A stretch of DNA of 10,571 nucleotides from Balneolales bacterium (GTDB lineage Bacteria > Bacteroidota > Rhodothermia > Balneolales > HLUCCA01): contig JAIUMT010000099.1 in NCBI GenBank assembly GCA_022565415.1, positions 1-10,571 of the forward strand, given 5' to 3'. Under the pieces are notes generated by a model. That model was not told where the DNA came from and searched no databases. It was given only the letters and a program-made list of their open reading frames with translations. The position numbers and the translations under genes are program-made. Below, piece by piece: positions 5,669 to 10,571 of this stretch (positions are counted from its first letter, which is position 1; every line of letters starts with the position of its first letter).

Positions 5669-7534
5669 ATGAACGAAATGCTCGAAGAAAAACTGGCTAA
5701 CCTCCCCACAAATCCCGGGGTTTATATGTATAAAGACCAAAAAGGTCAGGTTATTTATGTGGGCAAAGCTAAACGAATTCGAAATCGGGTGAAATCATAC
5801 TTCCAGGATACCCGAAATCATTCTGGCAAAACCATCGCAATGGTTCGGAAAATACACGATGTGGAGTTGTATGTGACCGATACCGAGGCCGAAGCGCTGA
5901 TTTTAGAGAACAACCTCATCAAGAAATTTCGTCCGAGATACAATATCTCGTACCGCGACGATAAAACGCTTCCTTATATATGCGTCACAACTGGCGAGAA
6001 ACCCAGGGTTTTCCCAACACGAACGGTCATTAAGGATGGAAGCCGTTATTTTGGTCCGTACGACCACGTGGGAAAAATGCGAAATATGCTAGAGGTTATT
6101 CGCAAAACCTTCGGATTATGCACGTGTGCTGTATCCATCAGAACAATTGATCGGTCGCGCGGCCTGCCCAAATGGCATTCATGCTTCGAAGAGTACGTGG
6201 GCCCCTGCTCTGGCGAGATGGAGCTCGACCAATATCGCGATACGATGCAGAAAGTGGTACGATTGCTCAATGGCAAAAGCAACGCCCTCATCCGCGAGCT
6301 GAAAGAAGAAATGGAGATGGCGGCTGTGAGTTTGCAGTTCGAGGAAGCGGCCAAATTACGCGACGGAATTGCCGCACTCGAGAAGTATAGCGAGAAGATG
6401 AAGGTGGTTTCGGCTGATGTCGTTGATCGCGATATTTTCGCCCTGGAAGTAGATCCCGACGAGGGCGTAGCCTGTGGAGTGATGTTTCGAATACGCGACG
6501 GACGGCTTCTGGGCAGATTGCACAAATTTCTGTACGACATCGATTCAAGAGAACCATCTGAAATGTTGCAAGCCTTTATTGAAGACTATTACACCGGCGA
6601 ACTGGGTGCAATTATTCCGGATGAAGTTCATGCAAGTCATGAATTGGTTGATGATGAACCACTTGCCGAATACCTGTGGCAGGAACACGGAAAGAAAGTC
6701 CCGATTTTTGTGCCAAAAATCGGAGAAAAGGCCCAGATGATACGCATGGCTCAGTCGAATGCACGGTTACTCATTGGCGAACTTTCGCTGCAACGCAAAA
6801 AAGCCGAAGAAAATCGCATACCACACAGTGTGAAAAATCTACAAGAGGAACTTCGTTTGCCTCAGCCACCGCGCAGAATCGAATGCTTTGATAACTCCAA
6901 CCTGCAGGGTAGTGATCCGGTGGCGTCGATGGTATGCTTTGTAGATGGCGTCGCTAAAAAAAACGAATACAAGCGGTTCAAAATCAAGACCGTGGTGGGT
7001 CCATACGATTTTGCCTCAATGAAAGAAGTCTTGATTCGTAGATATGGGCGATTGAAACGCGAAAAAGCTCACATGCCCGATTTAATCGTGGTAGATGGGG
7101 GGAAAGGTCAGCTTTCAAGCTCTGTTGAGGCATTGAAAGACGTTGGGATATTTGGCGAAGTTCCAATTATAGGATTAGCTAAACGTCTTGAAGAAGTTTT
7201 TGTACCTTACAAGGCCGATGCACTTATGCTTCCGAAAACCTCAAGCGGCTTAAAACTGCTTCAGAGGGTTCGAGATGAAGCTCACCGGTTTGCCATCACA
7301 TTTCATCGCGACTTAAGAAGTAAGCGAACATTTACCTCAACGTTAACTGAAATTGAAGGAATCGGGAACAAAAGTGCTCAGAAATTACTTAAAAAGTTTG
7401 GATCTGTTAAAAGAATCTCGGAAGCCTCAGAAGAGGACCTCATAAAAGAAGCTGGAAAGACAACAGGTTCAAAAGTTTACGCATTTTTCAATCACGACCC
7501 AGACAATACCCATATCGAGTACGAAGAAATTTAA
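5669..7534 (+). CDS. uvrC: UvrABC excinuclease subunit C
   Basis: UvrC makes the two incisions flanking a DNA lesion during nucleotide excision repair, after UvrA/UvrB hand-over. From ATG 5669 it has 621 residues, normal for the family. In order: a GIY-YIG nuclease domain for the 3' cut (GVYMYKD at 17-23, YVGKAK at 30-35, Arg 38/40, Glu80); a cysteine-containing region (151-180); a UVR domain for UvrB contact (about 206-241); an RNase H-like nuclease for the 5' cut with D408 (FDNSN), D476 (VVDGGKG) and H539; and a C-terminal helix-hairpin-helix (about 559-590, IEGIGNKSAQKLLKKFG). The Fe-S cysteine pattern is unusual: C151, C153, C172 and C180 are present, but the position of the usual last ligand is Met184. 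An upstream TTG at 5636 would add 11 atypical residues and was rejected. No terminator is obvious downstream. Confidence 0.95.
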   Translation: MNEMLEEKLANLPTNPGVYMYKDQKGQVIYVGKAKRIRNRVKSYFQDTRNHSGKTIAMVRKIHDVELYVTDTEAEALILENNLIKKFRPRYNISYRDDKTLPYICVTTGEKPRVFPTRTVIKDGSRYFGPYDHVGKMRNMLEVIRKTFGLCTCAVSIRTIDRSRGLPKWHSCFEEYVGPCSGEMELDQYRDTMQKVVRLLNGKSNALIRELKEEMEMAAVSLQFEEAAKLRDGIAALEKYSEKMKVVSADVVDRDIFALEVDPDEGVACGVMFRIRDGRLLGRLHKFLYDIDSREPSEMLQAFIEDYYTGELGAIIPDEVHASHELVDDEPLAEYLWQEHGKKVPIFVPKIGEKAQMIRMAQSNARLLIGELSLQRKKAEENRIPHSVKNLQEELRLPQPPRRIECFDNSNLQGSDPVASMVCFVDGVAKKNEYKRFKIKTVVGPYDFASMKEVLIRRYGRLKREKAHMPDLIVVDGGKGQLSSSVEALKDVGIFGEVPIIGLAKRLEEVFVPYKADALMLPKTSSGLKLLQRVRDEAHRFAITFHRDLRSKRTFTSTLTEIEGIGNKSAQKLLKKFGSVKRISEASEEDLIKEAGKTTGSKVYAFFNHDPDNTHIEYEEI

Positions 7535-7709
7535 CAGAACGGTAAATCATTCGGCTTGGTTATATAGGTAAATGTAAAATAATTTATGATTTACAGGCGC
7601 TGCCTGGTTGCATTATCATCAAGTAGCATCATTCGCATCAAAATGTGATTGTGATGTCAGTTTTCTTGAGTTACTATGTGAGTGCAATAAGGTATTTCCT
7701 AACACGTTT

Positions 7710-7714
7710 AAGGA
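7710..7714 (+). promoter_or_regulatory. Shine-Dalgarno of the ECF sigma gene
   Basis: AAGGA lies nine bases before the ATG at 7724. It is one of the few good ribosome sites in this window and supports that start. The 189-base gap upstream of the ATG shows no promoter I can defend. Confidence 0.6.
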
Positions 7715-7723
7715 ACACACGCT

Positions 7724-8347
7724 ATGGTTACAGATAAAAGATTAAATTCCGATTATACAAAAATAGACGACGACCAATTGGTTCGGTTATTCCGAGGCAA
7801 GAACGATCAGCAAGCTTTCAAAACCTTGCTCGAGCGTCATCAGTCGAAAATTTACTCGTACATTTACAGTATGGTTGGTAATGGCGAAGTGGCAAATGAC
7901 ATCTTCCAAGATACATTTACCAAGGTCATCACGAAAATGGATGACACGTACAATGAGCAGGGTAAATGGATTGCATGGGTGATGAGAATTGCACATAACG
8001 CAACAATTGATTATCTCAGAAAACAAAAGCGTTTTGTAGACGTTAATGCTAAAGATGATCCAGACTATGATTTCTATGATAGAATTCCCGATACTGAAAT
8101 CCTCGCACAAGAGGGGATGGAGCAGACGGAATCGCATAAAAGTCTTATGAAGCATATTGCAGGGCTTCCTTCAGAGCAACGTGAAGTGGTGATGTTGAGA
8201 CATTACTACGAAATGTCGTTTAAGGAAATCGCCGATCTTACGGGGGTTTCAATAAACACTGCTTTAGGGCGAATGCGCTATGCACTGATCAATCTTCGAA
8301 AAATGTTTGAACAGGAAAATGCCAATGAAATCAACGTTACCGAATAA
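7724..8347 (+). CDS. ECF-type RNA polymerase sigma factor
   Basis: This 207-residue protein has the two-domain layout of extracytoplasmic-function sigma factors. Region 2 spans about 32-100 and includes ANDIFQDTFTKV (57-68), matching the DxFQexF core-binding helix, and WVMRIAHNATIDYLRKQKR (85-103), the -10 recognition segment. After an acidic linker (DDPDYDFYDR), region 4 spans about 145-195, with LPSEQREVVMLRHYYEMSF and the helix-turn-helix KEIADLTGVSINTALGRMRYA that reads the -35 element. It would direct RNA polymerase to a dedicated regulon, commonly envelope or stress genes, but the regulon is not visible here. The start is supported by an AAGGA nine bases upstream. Its last codons overlap the next gene, a membrane protein that is probably its anti-sigma factor, which suggests translational coupling and joint control. 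Confidence 0.93.
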   Translation: MVTDKRLNSDYTKIDDDQLVRLFRGKNDQQAFKTLLERHQSKIYSYIYSMVGNGEVANDIFQDTFTKVITKMDDTYNEQGKWIAWVMRIAHNATIDYLRKQKRFVDVNAKDDPDYDFYDRIPDTEILAQEGMEQTESHKSLMKHIAGLPSEQREVVMLRHYYEMSFKEIADLTGVSINTALGRMRYALINLRKMFEQENANEINVTE

Positions 8348-8888
8348 TGATGAGCTAAGTATCCGCTACGCAATGCAAGAACTCGATCCTTCTGAAGAGA
8401 TTATGGTCGAAGAGGCAATGCTTAACGATGACAACTTACTCATAGAAATCGAATCTCTCAGACGCACTAATAAGCGGCTCGAGGATTTACCTAAATACGA
8501 CGCACCGCCAGCACTTCTGGACTCTGTAATGGAGAAGGTTGCTTCTTACGAAGCAAAGCCGGCCAAGAATGTGCGTTATCTAACCTTCCGACGCGTTACA
8601 TACGCGGCCGCAGCTACCGTGCTAATTAGCGCCGGTGTTGGATGGTATGGAATGGGAGAATCAGACATTGTTACTCCCGCCTCAGCTAACCAGGTGCCTG
8701 TTTTGGCTCAAGAGCCTGAACAATCATCACCGTGGATAGACAACCGGGATGTGTTACATTTTAATACTGCAGGAATTGGAGCTTCTACTGTTGCCGACTC
8801 TAATGCAAATAAATTACGTCCTATCGACGGGCAAGTGAACACTGCACGCACACCACGACAGGTTCAACTAACCGGCTCACAACAATAA
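8325..8888 (+). CDS. Putative single-pass membrane anti-sigma factor
   Basis: The 187-residue product begins with an acidic helical stretch (LSIRYAMQELDPSEEIMVEEAML, 11-33) resembling the N-terminal part of anti-sigma domains. A helical segment (37-75) and one membrane helix (about 92-109, AAAATVLISAGVGWYGM) follow, with a positively charged YLTFRR before it. The remaining 78 residues are polar, low in complexity and probably extracytoplasmic. The HxxxCxxC zinc motif of ZAS anti-sigma factors is absent, and the protein has no Cys at all. Its role is inferred mainly from its overlap of 23 bases with the sigma gene and this topology. ATG 8325 was chosen because AGGA lies eight bases before it. 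ATG 8319 sits too close to that site, and TTG 8307 is less likely. A strong terminator follows, so sigma and anti-sigma form a two-gene unit. Confidence 0.72.
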   Translation: MKSTLPNNDELSIRYAMQELDPSEEIMVEEAMLNDDNLLIEIESLRRTNKRLEDLPKYDAPPALLDSVMEKVASYEAKPAKNVRYLTFRRVTYAAAATVLISAGVGWYGMGESDIVTPASANQVPVLAQEPEQSSPWIDNRDVLHFNTAGIGASTVADSNANKLRPIDGQVNTARTPRQVQLTGSQQ

Positions 8889-8933
8889 TTTATGATATAA
8901 CACCTACAATCAGTACATTTTTTTTGTATCAGG

Positions 8934-8970
8934 GGCCGATAGTTTAAAACTATTGGCCTTTTATATTTTT
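8934..8970 (+). terminator. Intrinsic terminator of the sigma/anti-sigma operon
   Basis: GGCCGATAGTTT pairs with AAACTATTGGCC, a 12-base arm with one G-U pair and effectively a loop of about three to five bases. The tail TTTTATATTTTT follows. It lies 45 bases after the anti-sigma stop and ahead of parA. The stem is long and well placed, so this is a confident Rho-independent terminator. Confidence 0.88.
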
Positions 8971-8997
8971 GTTTGCCTGCCATCATCACGTTATATT
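8969..8997 (+). promoter_or_regulatory. Candidate parA promoter
   Basis: TTGTTT (8969-8974) and TATATT (8992-8997) are separated by 17 bases, the optimal sigma-70 spacing. The -10 matches TATAAT at five of six positions. The same bases, read as TATATTTC, match the Bacteroidota-type TAnnTTTG at seven of eight positions. The -35 begins within the T tail of the preceding terminator, giving parAB its own transcript with a leader of roughly 75 bases. Confidence 0.45.
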
Positions 8998-9068
8998 TCG
9001 CACTACTAAATGGTTTGAAATCGTGACATTCAATTCCCGCTTACAAATGACAAATTCAATCTTAATTC

Positions 9069-9072
9069 AGGA
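9069..9072 (+). promoter_or_regulatory. Shine-Dalgarno of parA
   Basis: AGGA lies nine bases before the parA ATG at 9082, a slightly long but acceptable spacing. It supports that ATG, which also begins exactly at the conserved ParA N terminus (GKVISIANQKGG). Confidence 0.45.
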
Positions 9073-9081
9073 TTTTAGTTA

Positions 9082-9900
9082 ATGGGCAAAGTAATTTCCA
9101 TAGCAAATCAGAAAGGCGGTGTTGGTAAAACTACCACTTCGATCAATCTGGCTGCCTCTCTTGCCGTTTTAGAGCACCCAACTCTGCTTATTGAAATTGA
9201 TCCGCAAAGTAACTCAACATCGGGTTTTGGTATTGAAGCGCAATCAGTTAAGAATTCCGTTTATGAGGTTCTTGTAAACGGCGTTGATGTAGCCGACACC
9301 ATCAAGAATACAGAACTACCTTTTCTGGATGTCGTTCCAGCTCATATCAATTTGGTAGGCGCAGAAATCGAAATGATTGAACGGTCTAAGCGCGAGAACA
9401 TCCTTAAAAGTGCTATCGCCGAAGCCCGTAAGAAGTACGACTTTGTGATTATTGATTGTCCGCCTTCTTTGGGTTTACTTACAATCAACGCTCTTACCGC
9501 CTCCGACTCTGTTGTTATTCCTGTTCAATGCGAATATTTCGCCCTCGAAGGGCTTGGTCAGCTACTAAATACTATCAAAATAGTTCGCCAGCATCTCAAT
9601 ACTGAACTGGAAATCGAAGGCGTTGCCCTAACCATGTACGACACCAGAACCCGACTTTCAAATCAGGTTGCTGAAGAAGTTCAACGCTATTTCGGTGACA
9701 AGGTGTTTGAAAGTGTCATAACTCGAAATGTTCGTTTGGCTGAGGCCCCCAGTTTTGGCAAACCTGTAATTTTGTACGATTCAATCAGCGTAGGGTCAAA
9801 AAACTACTTGGCGTTGGCCCGCGAGCTGATTATGCGTAATAAATCAATGTTCAAAGATAGCCCTGTCTTTGCTGCGAAATCAGCAGGCGGAGTTAGTTAA
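9082..9900 (+). CDS. parA: Chromosome partitioning ATPase ParA (Soj)
   Basis: This Walker-type ATPase works with ParB and parS to segregate replicated origins over the nucleoid. It has 272 residues, typical of chromosomal Soj-type ParA, which lacks the extra N-terminal HTH of some plasmid ParAs. Visible motifs: the deviant Walker A KGGVGKTT (11-18) with signature Lys11 and Lys16; the Walker A' region IEIDPQ (37-42) with Asp40 retained; the Walker B FVIIDCPP (121-128) with Asp125; and the DNA-contacting NVRLAEAPSFGKP region (216-228). The Walker A' region differs slightly from Bacillus subtilis Soj: Glu38 replaces an Asp and Ser43 replaces a Gly. The C-terminal tail (from about 253) is longer than in B. 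subtilis Soj. parB begins 15 bases downstream, so the two form an operon. An own promoter is likely upstream, directly after a terminator. Confidence 0.96.
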   Translation: MGKVISIANQKGGVGKTTTSINLAASLAVLEHPTLLIEIDPQSNSTSGFGIEAQSVKNSVYEVLVNGVDVADTIKNTELPFLDVVPAHINLVGAEIEMIERSKRENILKSAIAEARKKYDFVIIDCPPSLGLLTINALTASDSVVIPVQCEYFALEGLGQLLNTIKIVRQHLNTELEIEGVALTMYDTRTRLSNQVAEEVQRYFGDKVFESVITRNVRLAEAPSFGKPVILYDSISVGSKNYLALARELIMRNKSMFKDSPVFAAKSAGGVS

Positions 9901-9915
9901 TCTGAAATTATCCCC

Positions 9916-10571
9916 ATGGCAAAGAAAGTTTTAGGGCGAGGTTTAGGCGCTTTTTTTCCGGATGTCGACAAAGATGGAAAAGCTACAGAACCCAAAGTTG
10001 TGAGTTCGGAAGTGCTGCAACAACTCGATCCGCGAGAGAAAGTAAACGTCATTCTACATGTTCCTGTTGGTAGCATTCGGGCTAATCCGTTTCAACCTCG
10101 AACTGATTTCGACGAGATCAAGCTAAATGAATTAGCCGATTCTATTCGCGTTCACGGGCTTATTCAGCCAATCACGGTTCGTCATATTGGCGAAGAACGA
10201 TACGAGCTCATATCTGGTGAAAGACGTTTACGTGCCAGTCGAATGACCGGTATGGATGTTATCCCAGCTTACGTGAGGGATGTAAATGATGAAGACATCA
10301 TTGCAATGGCACTCGTTGAGAACATTCAGCGCGAACAGCTAAACCCAATCGAAACGGCGCTTGGATATCAACGTCTGCTCGAAGAATGTGATCTCACCCA
10401 GGAAGTTGTGGCAAAACGTGTGGGTAAGAACCGTACCACGGTCACCAATATGCTTCGCTTGCTCAATCTCCCGGCATTTATTCAATCAGCGCTGAAACAA
10501 AATCGTATTAGTATTGGTCACGCAAGAGCACTCATCACAATTGACGATGAACGGGTTCAGGAGCAAATTCT
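9916..10571 (+). CDS. parB: Chromosome partitioning protein ParB (Spo0J), 3' end outside window
   Basis: An open frame from ATG 9916 runs off the right edge after 218 residues. ParB is a CTP-dependent clamp that loads at parS, spreads on DNA and stimulates ParA. The N terminus carries the ParA-contacting segment KVLGRGLGAFF (4-14). Next come the CTP-binding elements: NPFQPR (57-62), ISGERRLRASR (99-109, with the GERR core) and ENIQREQLNPIE (135-146). The central helix-turn-helix for parS is LTQEVVAKRVGKNRTTVTNMLRLLNLP (160-186), followed by ISIGHARAL (198-206). The C-terminal dimerisation domain lies beyond the window. Residues 15-46 form a variable linker, as is usual. No Shine-Dalgarno precedes the ATG, which suggests translation coupled to parA. 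No parS-like site is visible in this window. Confidence 0.95.
   Translation, partial: MAKKVLGRGLGAFFPDVDKDGKATEPKVVSSEVLQQLDPREKVNVILHVPVGSIRANPFQPRTDFDEIKLNELADSIRVHGLIQPITVRHIGEERYELISGERRLRASRMTGMDVIPAYVRDVNDEDIIAMALVENIQREQLNPIETALGYQRLLEECDLTQEVVAKRVGKNRTTVTNMLRLLNLPAFIQSALKQNRISIGHARALITIDDERVQEQI

Noticed and set aside
6062..6127. CACGTG cores inside uvrC (near 6065 and 6121) as parS sites
   Set aside because: The flanks do not match the TGTTnCACGTGnAACA consensus in either arm. Both cores are inside coding sequence.
7594..7606. CAGGC-GCT-GCCTG hairpin after uvrC as a terminator
   Set aside because: The stem is only 5 bp with a 3-base loop, and the sequence after it (GTTGCATTATC) is not a T tract.
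1..10571. Mobile elements, CRISPR array, tRNA or rRNA genes, or a defence system
   Set aside because: I saw no long terminal repeats, transposase or integrase motifs, regularly spaced repeats or tRNA-like sequences. The gene set is chromosomal housekeeping.

Overview
The window is an ordinary chromosomal segment of moderate GC. It probably comes from the Bacteroidota / Balneolota / Rhodothermota branch. I infer this from weak or absent Shine-Dalgarno sequences before most genes, the gene content, and a parA promoter that also resembles the Bacteroidota TAnnTTTG pattern. The taxonomic call is an inference, not a database result. All nine stop codons I could read, including one inside mazG, are TAA.

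The left part (1-4184) is transcribed leftwards. An incomplete membrane protein of unknown family (signal peptide, extracytoplasmic domain, then at least four membrane segments) lies 38 bases after an Lrp/AsnC-type regulator and is probably co-transcribed with it. A 15-bp near-palindrome stands in front of the regulator. Next comes citrate synthase (gltA) with its own strong terminator. Its start is best placed at an internal ATG preceded by GGAG. Then comes mazG, which is cut in two by an in-frame TAA codon although both halves are otherwise well preserved.

The right part (4300-10571) is transcribed rightwards. It holds a 12-helix MFS transporter, uvrC (nucleotide excision repair endonuclease subunit), an ECF-type sigma factor overlapping a single-pass membrane protein that is its likely anti-sigma factor, a strong intrinsic terminator, and then parA and the 5' two thirds of parB (chromosome partitioning). 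A parA promoter candidate begins at the end of the terminator's T-rich tail. parAB usually lies near the replication origin, but no parS or oriC element is visible here.

Most genes are housekeeping: TCA cycle entry, nucleotide pool cleaning, DNA repair and chromosome segregation. No prophage, insertion sequence, CRISPR array, tRNA or rRNA was seen. I see no convincing new biological system. The points most worth a second look are the interrupted mazG, the uncharacterised Lrp-linked membrane protein and the unusual cysteine set of UvrC. No stretch longer than 300 bases lacks a gene; the largest gap is 3123-3353.
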